Assembly (NCBI GenBank): GCA_003506795.1 | Contig: DNYO01000205.1 | Span: 1 to 7,115, forward strand | Direction of reading: 5' to 3' | DNA length: 7,115 nucleotides | DNA from: Deltaproteobacteria bacterium | GTDB lineage: Bacteria; Desulfobacterota; Syntrophorhabdia; Syntrophorhabdales; Syntrophorhabdaceae | Part shown: positions 1 through 5,560 of the stretch, in pieces | Layout of the letters: every line of letters begins with the position of its first letter | Position numbering within the stretch: the stretch's first letter is position 1 | Program-made: the position numbers and the translations under genes | The notes under the pieces: generated by a model | What the model was told of the DNA's origin: nothing | Databases searched by the model: none | What the model saw: the letters and a program-made list of their open reading frames with translations, nothing else

Positions 1-1350
1 TATAAGGAGACTGCCGCCGGGCAGGCCGCCGCTGCCGCCTCCGACATTGGGTGGCGCGAGTTCTACACCGATGAAAAGCTCCAGAAGGTCATCAACCTTG
101 CTCTCAGGAACAATCGGGACCTGAGGGTAGCGGTATTGAATATCGAGAAGATGCGGGCTGTGTATCGGGTCCAGCAGGCCGTGCTCCTTCCCCTGCCAAA
201 CGCTGCAGGCAGTCTCAACGAATACAGGACCCCGGCTGACATCGGTGAGAACCATGAAGCCACCAACGTACGACTGTACAATGCCAACGTGGGGATCAGT
301 TCCTGGGAGGTTGATTTCTTCGGGCGTATCCGCAGTCTCAAGGACAGCGCGCTGGAACAGTACTTCGCCACAGAACACGCAAGAAGAAGCGCGCAGATTT
401 CACTCATCTCCGAGGTTGCAAATACCTATCTGATCCTTGCGGCGGACAGGGAAAACCTTAAACTTGCCCAATCGACCCTCAAAGCCCAGGAGTCTACCTA
501 CACCATGATCCAACGGCGCTACGAACTGGGGGCTTCATCCGAGCTTGATCTCAACCAGGCCCGTACCAGAGTCGAAGCGGCGCGCGTGGACGTTGCGCGC
601 TTCACCGCCTACACGGCCACCGATGAGAACGCCTTGAACCTCCTCGTCGGAGCCCCCGTACCCCCCGAGCTTTTGTCCGACAGTCTGGATGCCATCGCGG
701 CGCCAAAAGACCTTTCACCCGGCCTCTCCTCCGAGGTACTGCTGAAAAGGCCCGACATACTCCAGGCCGAGAGCTATCTTAAGGCCGCCAATGCCAACAT
801 AGGCGCCGCTCGGGCCGCCTTCTTTCCTTCCATCACGCTTTCGACCAGCATCGGAACAACCAGTAATGAGCTTGCCGGGTTGTTCAAGGCCGGGGCCGCC
901 ACCTGGAGCTTTGTGCCCCAGGTCAACGTGCCGATCTTCAATTCGATCTTACTGTGGGCCAACCTCCAGGCGACAAAGGCTACTCGCGAAATATACGTGG
1001 CACAGTATGAGAAATCCATCCAGACCGCCTTCAGGGAGGTGGCTGACGCCCTTGCCGTGAAGGGTACCGTCGGAGACCAGATGACAGCACAGCAATCCCT
1101 GGTGGATGCCTCCGCAAACACTTACCGCCTCGCCGATGCGCGCTACACGAACGGCATAGACAGCTATCTTACCGTCCTCGACGCCCAGCGAAGCCTCTAC
1201 GCGGCCCAGCAGGGCCTGATCTCAGTCCGCTTCGCCCGCATAGCCAATCTCGTAAACCTCTACAAGGTTCTCGGAGGAGGAGGAAATGAAGAAAACGGGC
1301 AAGAGACAACGGGCGCAAGCCAGGAGACTAAAGAAAAACCCGAAAGCTAA
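1..1350 (+). CDS. RND efflux outer-membrane lipoprotein subunit (OprM/NodT family), 5'-truncated
   Basis: The outer-membrane channel of a tripartite efflux pump, which carries substrates from the inner-membrane RND transporter and periplasmic adaptor across the outer membrane. The reading frame is open from base 1, giving 449 visible residues. Residues 17-22 (GWREFY) and the following segment containing ALRNNRDLRV are typical of the start of the first outer-membrane efflux domain. The second-domain hallmark KRPDILQAE, then ANIGAARAAFFPSITL, lies near nt 750-840. Family members usually run about 460-500 residues, so a few tens of residues, including the signal peptide and lipobox Cys, should lie upstream of the window. 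The transporter and adaptor genes are probably there too (inference). After the usual LYKVLGGG ending there is an extra hydrophilic Glu/Thr-rich tail of about 20 residues. No frameshift is seen. The family is clear; the substrate cannot be told. Confidence 0.93.
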   Translation, partial: YKETAAGQAAAAASDIGWREFYTDEKLQKVINLALRNNRDLRVAVLNIEKMRAVYRVQQAVLLPLPNAAGSLNEYRTPADIGENHEATNVRLYNANVGISSWEVDFFGRIRSLKDSALEQYFATEHARRSAQISLISEVANTYLILAADRENLKLAQSTLKAQESTYTMIQRRYELGASSELDLNQARTRVEAARVDVARFTAYTATDENALNLLVGAPVPPELLSDSLDAIAAPKDLSPGLSSEVLLKRPDILQAESYLKAANANIGAARAAFFPSITLSTSIGTTSNELAGLFKAGAATWSFVPQVNVPIFNSILLWANLQATKATREIYVAQYEKSIQTAFREVADALAVKGTVGDQMTAQQSLVDASANTYRLADARYTNGIDSYLTVLDAQRSLYAAQQGLISVRFARIANLVNLYKVLGGGGNEENGQETTGASQETKEKPES

Positions 1351-1360
1351 AGGCGCCTGA
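1286..1360 (+). CDS. Possible 24-codon basic peptide overlapping the efflux gene end
   Basis: An ATG at 1286 lies just after a purine run (GGAGGAGGAGG, 1273-1283) that would be an excellent ribosome-binding site. It opens a +1-frame ORF ending with TGA at 1358-1360, eight bases past the end of the efflux gene's stop codon. The product would begin MKKTGKRQRAQARRLKK and be strongly basic with no hydrophobic segment. The purine run also encodes four glycines at the end of the efflux protein, so the apparent ribosome-binding site may be a by-product of that Gly codon run. No known family is recognised. It is listed because the start signal is strong, but most overlapping ORFs of this size are not genes. 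Confidence 0.2.
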   Translation: MKKTGKRQRAQARRLKKNPKAKGA

Positions 1361-1367
1361 AAGGCGC
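1353..1367. other. Short GC hairpin after the efflux gene
   Basis: GCGCC (1353-1357) and GGCGC (1363-1367) form a 5-bp stem around a TGAAA loop, starting three bases after the TAA stop at 1348-1350. There is no T-tract on the plus strand afterwards (AGCCATAACAAAAAG), so it is a poor rightward intrinsic terminator. It might protect the 3' end of the transcript or do nothing. Confidence 0.3.
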
Positions 1368-1376
1368 AGCCATAAC

Positions 1377-1411
1377 AAAAAGATGGGTAACGGTTATTCA
1401 CCATTACCCAT
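1377..1411 (-). terminator. Intrinsic terminator of the leftward cheW transcript
   Basis: Read on the minus strand, ATGGGTAATGG (1411-1401) pairs with CCGTTACCCAT (1393-1383) around a 7-nt loop, TGAATAA. The stem is 11 bp with one G.U pair. It is followed at once by CTTTTTG (1382-1376), the expected U-tract. On the plus strand the same position is a C.A mismatch and there is no T-run, so the element is directional. It sits about 31 nt after the stop of the small gene at 1442-1675 and is well placed to end the cheW transcript. Confidence 0.75.
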
Positions 1412-1435
1412 TACCTATTACCTATCACCTATTAC
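1401..1435. repeat. Five-copy 7-bp tandem repeat, CCATTAC-type
   Basis: Five consecutive heptamers are seen: CCATTAC, CCATTAC, CTATTAC, CTATCAC, CTATTAC. The array then runs into CCG. The first one and a half units form one arm of the leftward terminator, so additional units give alternative partners for the CCGTTACCCAT arm. It lies in the non-coding gap between two converging genes. Short heptamer arrays of this kind are known as simple-sequence repeats in bacterial intergenic DNA; no function can be read from the sequence. Confidence 0.8.
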
Positions 1436-1441
1436 CCGTCT

Positions 1442-1675
1442 CTATATCGTTATATCTATCCTCCCCTCATGCTCCTCATCCGCGGGGTTTTCTGAAACGT
1501 CTCTGCCATAAAGCCTGACGGCTTTCCGGGGTTTTTCCGGTCCGGCGCCACTCTGCCCGTCCTTTTCGTTCCTCTCCTGCCTCTTCTTCGGGCCGACGAA
1601 TTCCCTGGATACCGAGAGTTTTCTGTCGGTCGGCTGAACATTGCGTAAGAGATTAACCTCGAAGGTCTCGTCCAT
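1442..1675 (-). CDS. Hypothetical small charged protein downstream of cheW
   Basis: A 77-codon ORF that starts 19 nt after the cheW stop, on the same strand. The protein begins MDETFEVNLLRNVQPTDRKL, has a highly charged, Pro/Lys/Glu-rich and probably disordered middle, and ends EGRIDITI. There is no signal peptide, membrane segment or recognised domain. A GGGGA lies about 15 nt before the ATG, farther than ideal, so translation may depend on coupling with cheW. Codon choice looks coding-like (many G/C third positions), and the ORF sits between cheW and the apparent terminator, both of which favour a real gene. I do not recognise the family. A link to chemotaxis is only positional. Confidence 0.55.
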   Translation of the reverse strand: MDETFEVNLLRNVQPTDRKLSVSREFVGPKKRQERNEKDGQSGAGPEKPRKAVRLYGRDVSENPADEEHEGRIDITI

Positions 1676-1694
1676 AATGCCGTTCGGTGGTCCC

Positions 1695-2162
1695 CTAGTT
1701 CATATCGATATTCTCGATATCCTTTCTTTCAGGAGACGAGAATATCTTCTTCAGTTCGAGAAGAATGAGCAGTCGGTCGTCAAGCTTACCCACGCCTTCT
1801 ATGTATTCCGACTCTATGCCTGCAACCATGGAAGGAGGCGGTTCGATCGTGTTTTCCGGGATCCTCAGGACCTCCGAGACGGAATCGACGATGAAACCGA
1901 GCACAAGGCCCTCGAGTTCGACGACGATGATGCGCGTGGATTTATCATACGGCTGTTCCCTGAAACCGAGACGTTTCCTGAGGTCGACAATGGGGATGAT
2001 CTTTCCCCTCAGGTTTATCACGCCTTCTATAAAGGCTGGCGCGTTGGGGATCTTCGTGATGTTCATCATCTTGTTGATCTCCTGCACCTTCAGTATATCG
2101 ACGCCGAATTCCTCGGTTCCAAGTTTAAACGTCACAAGTTGCAGAATAGCTCCCTCATTCAT
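1695..2162 (-). CDS. cheW: Chemotaxis adaptor protein CheW
   Basis: A 155-residue single-domain CheW, the cytoplasmic adaptor that couples chemoreceptor tips to the CheA kinase in the signalling array. Diagnostic segments are FGVDILKVQEI (residues 19-30), GVINLRGKIIPIVDLR (47-62, with the NLRG Arg at 52 that matches the receptor/kinase-contact Arg of Escherichia coli CheW), DSVSEVL (93-99) and GVGKLDDRLLILLEL (123-137). The length is normal for the family. The start is firm: the ATG at 2162 is preceded by a strong AGGAGGAGG-type ribosome-binding site (about 2168-2176). It runs in the same direction as the cheR-cheY-cheA operon but is separated from it by the opposing EAL-HDOD gene, so it has its own promoter. 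It probably forms a two-gene transcript with the small ORF downstream. Confidence 0.96.
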   Translation of the reverse strand: MNEGAILQLVTFKLGTEEFGVDILKVQEINKMMNITKIPNAPAFIEGVINLRGKIIPIVDLRKRLGFREQPYDKSTRIIVVELEGLVLGFIVDSVSEVLRIPENTIEPPPSMVAGIESEYIEGVGKLDDRLLILLELKKIFSSPERKDIENIDMN

Positions 2163-2222
2163 GTAATCCTCCTCCTTTCCACTATGATCGGAAAATCCAC
2201 CCGCAACTTAAGTCTTTGCTGT

Positions 2223-2250
2223 TTGTCGGCTTAATCTTATGGATACTATA
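2223..2250 (-). promoter_or_regulatory. Possible sigma-28-like promoter for cheW
   Basis: Read leftward, TATAGTAT (2250-2243), a 12-nt spacer, then GCCGACAA (2230-2223). This compares with the enterobacterial FliA consensus TAAAGTTT-N11-GCCGATAA at 6/8 and 7/8 positions, with a spacer one base longer than ideal. Transcription would start near 2216, leaving a leader of about 54 nt before the cheW ATG. Flagellar sigma control of che genes is well established in enterics. A housekeeping reading is also possible, because TATAGT (2250-2245) resembles a -10 box with a weak -35 (TTTCCT) 17 nt upstream. Confidence 0.38.
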
Positions 2251-2258
2251 ACCGATAA
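2232..2258 (+). promoter_or_regulatory. Possible sigma-28-like promoter for the EAL-HDOD gene
   Basis: TAATCTTA (2232-2239), an 11-nt spacer, then ACCGATAA (2251-2258). The -10-like element matches GCCGATAA at 7/8 and the spacing is exact, but the -35 match is only 5/8. Transcription would start near 2265, giving a very short leader for the TTG start at 2282 or about 50 nt for the ATG at 2315. It overlaps the oppositely directed candidate for cheW, so the two could not be occupied at once. Confidence 0.33.
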
Positions 2259-2281
2259 GTAATGTAAAGGAAATCCGGCCC

Positions 2282-3562
2282 TTGATAAAGACACCGGCAA
2301 CCGGCAACGCTCACATGGAACATAAATCGCACCCCGACAAAGACGGACAGGTCCATATCGGCAGACAGCCCATTTTGAACAGGCTCAAGAAGATCTTCGG
2401 CTACGAGCTCCTGTTTCGGAAGGGCGACACGAACGGGGCCAACGTCACCGATAACGTGCAGGCGACAGCCAGCGTCATGGTCAACGCCCTCAATAACATC
2501 GGGATATCGAGGCTCATCGGGGATAAGATCGGTTTTATCAACGTCGATGACCAGGTGCTGGCCAGCGGTATCGTAGACCTTCTTCCCGGGAAGTCGACCG
2601 TCCTTGAACTTCTCGAAACGGTAAAGATAGACGAAAGGGTGGTGGAGCTTTGCGCCAGGACGAGGAAGAACGGCTACCAGTTTGCCCTCGATGATTTTAC
2701 AGCCTATGACGGGGCTTTCGAGGGCATGTTTCGCATCGCCTCCTACGTCAAGATAGACCTCATGGCAACCGACAGGTCCGCCCTTCCCGAACTTGTCGGA
2801 AAGCTGAAGAAACATAACCTGAAACTGCTTGCTGAAAAGGTGGAGACTCACGAGGACTTTCAGGAATGCCGCGACCTCGGTTTCGATTACTTTCAGGGAT
2901 ATTTCTTTGCGAAACCATCGATCATATCGGCACGGTCCATCTCCCCCGCACAACTGGTACTCCTTGAGCTTTCACGGTTCCTTGCCCGCGAGGAGGAATT
3001 CTTCGTCATAGAGGGCCTGTTCAGGAAAAACCCCGAATTGCACATCAAGCTTCTCCAGTTCATGAATTCGGCGGCCTTCTATACCGCACACAAGATCAAT
3101 TCGATCGGCCAGGCGATAGCCCTTCTCGGATACCGCAACCTCCAGAAGTGGGTCACCCTCCTGCTTTTCGCAGACGAAGGCCACGACACGACGAGCGCCC
3201 CCCTCTTCGAGAGGGCCGTTATACGGGGCAGGATCATGGAACTGCTGGCAACCCGTATAACCCGGGACACGGCCGCCGCCGACATGGCCTTCATTACCGG
3301 GGTCCTCTCCCTCATAGACGCCCTCTTCCAGGTTCCCCTCGAGACCATCCTCAACGATTTCAACCTCTCCGAGGAGATCCACACCGCCCTCCTCCACCGT
3401 GACGGCGTTCTCGGCAAACTGGTCTGTGCGATAGAAAACCTGGAACAGGAAAACTACGAAGAAATGCAAATCAACCTGACCGACGTCAACATGACCCCCG
3501 GCGACCTCTATGTCATCGAGAATAATGTGATCCTCGAGTATGAGGCGATGAACGGGAGGTAA
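2282..3562 (+). CDS. EAL-HDOD signalling protein (YuxH/CdgJ-type)
   Basis: A cytoplasmic two-domain regulator: an EAL domain (about residues 24-215, numbered from the TTG) followed by an HDOD domain (about 222-426). EAL landmarks are YELLFR (41-46) in place of EALxR, INVDD (86-90), ALDDF (135-139), YVKIDL (155-160), LLAEKVE (182-188) and QGYFFAKP (205-212). Most metal-ligand positions persist, but the usual loop-6 sequence after DDF (GTGxSS) is replaced by TAYDGAF. Relatives with this arrangement, such as Vibrio cholerae CdgJ, are generally regarded as non-catalytic and affect motility, so a regulatory or binding role is likelier than c-di-GMP hydrolysis (inference). HDOD landmarks are NPELHIKLLQFMNSAAF (250-266) and SIGQAIALLGYRNLQ (274-288). 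The start is uncertain: TTG 2282 has AAGGA 10 nt upstream, whereas ATG 2315 (415 residues) lacks a clear ribosome-binding site but leaves the domain intact. Confidence 0.92.
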   Translation: MIKTPATGNAHMEHKSHPDKDGQVHIGRQPILNRLKKIFGYELLFRKGDTNGANVTDNVQATASVMVNALNNIGISRLIGDKIGFINVDDQVLASGIVDLLPGKSTVLELLETVKIDERVVELCARTRKNGYQFALDDFTAYDGAFEGMFRIASYVKIDLMATDRSALPELVGKLKKHNLKLLAEKVETHEDFQECRDLGFDYFQGYFFAKPSIISARSISPAQLVLLELSRFLAREEEFFVIEGLFRKNPELHIKLLQFMNSAAFYTAHKINSIGQAIALLGYRNLQKWVTLLLFADEGHDTTSAPLFERAVIRGRIMELLATRITRDTAAADMAFITGVLSLIDALFQVPLETILNDFNLSEEIHTALLHRDGVLGKLVCAIENLEQENYEEMQINLTDVNMTPGDLYVIENNVILEYEAMNGR

Positions 3563-3681
3563 AGACCGTCGCACCTCCGGGGCCAAAGGCAGGCTTCACG
3601 ACCAGGAGTAGTAAATAGGTCCTATAAGTCTTATTCGACCTATAGGACCTATGGAAAACCATCCACCGGAGACGGTCTTTA
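3560..3681. repeat. 11-bp outer inverted repeat at the convergent junction
   Basis: TAAAGACCGTC (3560-3570) is exactly repeated in inverted orientation as GACGGTCTTTA (3671-3681). Skipping five bases (GCACC) in the left arm, pairing resumes as TCCGG (3576-3580) with CCGGA (3666-3670). The left arm contains the stop codon of the EAL-HDOD gene. The arms enclose about 100 nt, which include the separate hairpin at 3615-3652. On the plus strand the right arm runs into the pyrimidine-rich CTTTACTTTCTCTTC, and a local ACCG-GAGA-CGGT hairpin (3665-3676) precedes it, so weak rightward termination is possible. No flanking target-site duplication is visible, which argues against a simple transposed element. 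Confidence 0.7.
3615..3652 (-). terminator. Hairpin after cheA, probable leftward terminator or processing signal
   Basis: ATAGGTCCTATA (3615-3626) and TATAGGACCTAT (3641-3652) are perfectly complementary over 12 bp. On the minus strand the stem continues through a G.U pair and three more pairs, giving 16 bp and a 6-nt GAATAA loop; on the plus strand the G.U becomes an A.C mismatch. It is 58 nt past the cheA stop. The tail is only UUACUACUCC, so it lacks a proper U-tract and may act as a pause or 3'-end stabilising structure rather than a classic intrinsic terminator. Each arm is itself nearly palindromic (ATAGG-N-CCTAT), giving a degenerate TATAGGACC-like repetition. Confidence 0.55.
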
Positions 3682-3709
3682 CTTTCTCTTCGGCCCTTTC
3701 TCCCTTCCC

Positions 3710-5560
3710 CTAATTCCTCATCCCCGTCTGTATCTGCTGAGCCTGTGCCTGGGCCTGGAGTTTTCTGTGCATGCTGTAGTTGAGGATGACCGAGGGGATG
3801 TCGAGTATCAGGATCACCTTGCCGTCGCCCCGTATGGTTGCGCCGCTTATTCCCTTGATGTCCTTGAGGAATTCACCCAGCGGCTTGATGACGACTTCTT
3901 CCTGGCCGATGACGGAATGGACCTTGATGCCTATCGTCTTTTCACCGATATTGCAGATCACTACATAGCCGCTGCCGTCCTCGTCACCGTGAAAGAGAAA
4001 GGCCTTTCCCAGATCTACGACAGGTATCACCGTGTTGCGCAGAACGAGAACCTCGTTCTTGTCCACCGTCTTGATAAGCCCTTCCTTGAGCTTGACAAGC
4101 TCTGTAACGGTATTGAGGGGTATGGCGAAAAGTTCCTTCGCCACGTTCACGATGAGGGCCCTCATAATGGCCAGCGTCAGAGGGAGTTTTATCGTAAGTT
4201 TCGTCCACTCGCCTTCTTCCGAGTCGATCTGTGCCTGTCCGTTCATTTTCTCGATGTTGGTCCTGACAACATCCATCCCGACCCCGCGCCCGGAGACCTT
4301 GCTGAGCTTCTGCGCCGTGCTGAGTCCCGGGATGAAGATGAGGTTCATCGCCTCTTTCGGAGAGAGGCTTGCAAGTTCGGCATCGTTCATGATTCCCTTT
4401 TCCTTGACCTTGTCTTTGACGGCCTGGATATTGATACCTTTGCCGTCATCGAATATCTCGATGATGACGTGGTTGCCTTCGTTATAGGCCCTGATGGAAA
4501 GAAGGCCCTTGCCGCGTTTTCCCCTCGCGATACGCTCGCCCGGCACCTCGATGCCGTGGTCGACCGAGTTTCGTATGATATGGATGAGGGGATCGTGGAG
4601 GGCCTCTATGAGAGACCTGTCAAGTTCCGTCTCCTCGCCCTCGACTTTGAGCTCGATGTCTTTCTTGAATTCGGAACACAGGTCCCGCACCATTCTGGGG
4701 ATCTTGTTGAAGACCTTGCTGATGGGCACCAGCCGTGCCCTCATGACCGATAACTGGAGTTCGTTGGTGATGACCTCGATGTAGTTCGTTATGTCCGTCA
4801 GGTTGTCGAAGACCGTTTCCGTCTCCTCCCCTTTCTTCGCCATGCTGTTCACGAGGATGAGCCTGTTCTTACCGAGAACCAGCTCACCTACGAGGTTCAT
4901 GAGTTCGTCGAGCTTCTTGACGTCGATCCTGATGCTCTGTTCCTCCAGCTTGGGCGTCTTCTGTTTCACCAGGATCTTGTTGAGCTGCGTCTCGGTGATG
5001 TATTTCTCCTCCACGATGATCTCGCCGACTTTCTTGTCCTTTTCGGTTTCCTGCTTCTTGAGGACATCGTCCAGTTCGGTCTTGCTGATGATGTTCTCTT
5101 CGACGAGAAGCTCACCGATCTTCTTCTTTTCCTCGGCCGGAGGCTGCGCTGTCTTTTTGGGGGGGTTGAGGAGATCGCTTAATTTTACAATAGTGCCGGA
5201 AGCATCCTGATTCTCGCTTCCCTGGTCCCGGATGTCGTCTATCATCGCCTTCATGAGGTCAAAGGATTCCAGAAGGATATCGGCCACCGTCTGATCCGTC
5301 GCCATCTCGCCCTTGCGGATGACACCGAGAACGTCCTCGGCTTTGTGGGCAAGCTGGGAAAGGGCATTGAACCCCAGGAAACTCGATGTCCCCTTGATCG
5401 TGTGAACTGCCCGGAATATGCTGTTGACCACCTCTTCATCCTGGCTCTGTTCGATAACGACAATGTCCTGAATGACATTGTCCATGAGCTCACTCGATTC
5501 CGCTATGAACTCCTCGATGATTTCCTGCATCTCATCCCGTTGGAGCGCCTGATCATCCAT
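3710..5560 (-). CDS. cheA: Chemotaxis histidine kinase CheA with repeats in place of P2
   Basis: A 616-residue kinase that autophosphorylates under receptor control and passes phosphate to CheY. Order: P1 Hpt domain (about 1-110, phospho-His 53 in AVHTIKG); linker; two 24-residue repeats (147-170 and 177-200); P3 dimerisation helices (about 206-275, DELMNLVGELVLGKNRL); P4 ATPase (about 280-460) with N box HIIRNSVDHGIE (N331, H335), G1 DDGKGI (371-376), F box FIPGLS (409-414) and G2 GRGVGMD (424-430); and a CheW-like P5 (about 465-600). All catalytic motifs look intact. No P2 domain is recognised. The C-terminus is Gln/Ala-rich (LQAQAQAQQ). The start chosen is the ATG at 5560, preceded by AGGAGGAG at proper spacing. 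An ATG at 5575 overlaps that ribosome-binding site and would add only MRRSS. It overlaps the cheY stop by 8 nt (ATGGATGA), indicating translational coupling. Confidence 0.96.
   Translation of the reverse strand: MDDQALQRDEMQEIIEEFIAESSELMDNVIQDIVVIEQSQDEEVVNSIFRAVHTIKGTSSFLGFNALSQLAHKAEDVLGVIRKGEMATDQTVADILLESFDLMKAMIDDIRDQGSENQDASGTIVKLSDLLNPPKKTAQPPAEEKKKIGELLVEENIISKTELDDVLKKQETEKDKKVGEIIVEEKYITETQLNKILVKQKTPKLEEQSIRIDVKKLDELMNLVGELVLGKNRLILVNSMAKKGEETETVFDNLTDITNYIEVITNELQLSVMRARLVPISKVFNKIPRMVRDLCSEFKKDIELKVEGEETELDRSLIEALHDPLIHIIRNSVDHGIEVPGERIARGKRGKGLLSIRAYNEGNHVIIEIFDDGKGINIQAVKDKVKEKGIMNDAELASLSPKEAMNLIFIPGLSTAQKLSKVSGRGVGMDVVRTNIEKMNGQAQIDSEEGEWTKLTIKLPLTLAIMRALIVNVAKELFAIPLNTVTELVKLKEGLIKTVDKNEVLVLRNTVIPVVDLGKAFLFHGDEDGSGYVVICNIGEKTIGIKVHSVIGQEEVVIKPLGEFLKDIKGISGATIRGDGKVILILDIPSVILNYSMHRKLQAQAQAQQIQTGMRN

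Noticed and set aside
1394..1435. A CRISPR array
   Set aside because: The units are 7 bp, directly adjacent and without spacers, so this is a simple tandem repeat.
1703..1721. Inverted repeat ATATCGA...TCGATAT near the cheW 3' end
   Set aside because: Only 7 bp, AT-rich and inside the coding sequence for the Ile/Asp/Glu-rich C-terminus (DIENID), so it is explained by codons.
1641..2234. A 197-codon plus-strand open frame across cheW
   Set aside because: It is antisense to CheW, which has a strong ribosome-binding site and all family motifs; the antisense product resembles nothing known.
2246..3586. Two long minus-strand open frames (2246-2953 and 2972-3586) opposite the EAL-HDOD gene
   Set aside because: They are shadows of a clearly conserved two-domain protein and lack family motifs.
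3560..3681. A transposed MITE with terminal inverted repeats
   Set aside because: The arms are there, but no target-site duplication flanks them and only one copy is in view; kept only as an inverted-repeat structure.
3767..4753. A 328-codon plus-strand open frame across cheA
   Set aside because: It is antisense to the fully motif-supported CheA kinase, has no recognisable domain, and its Asp/Leu/His-rich make-up is that of a mirror frame of a GC-rich gene.
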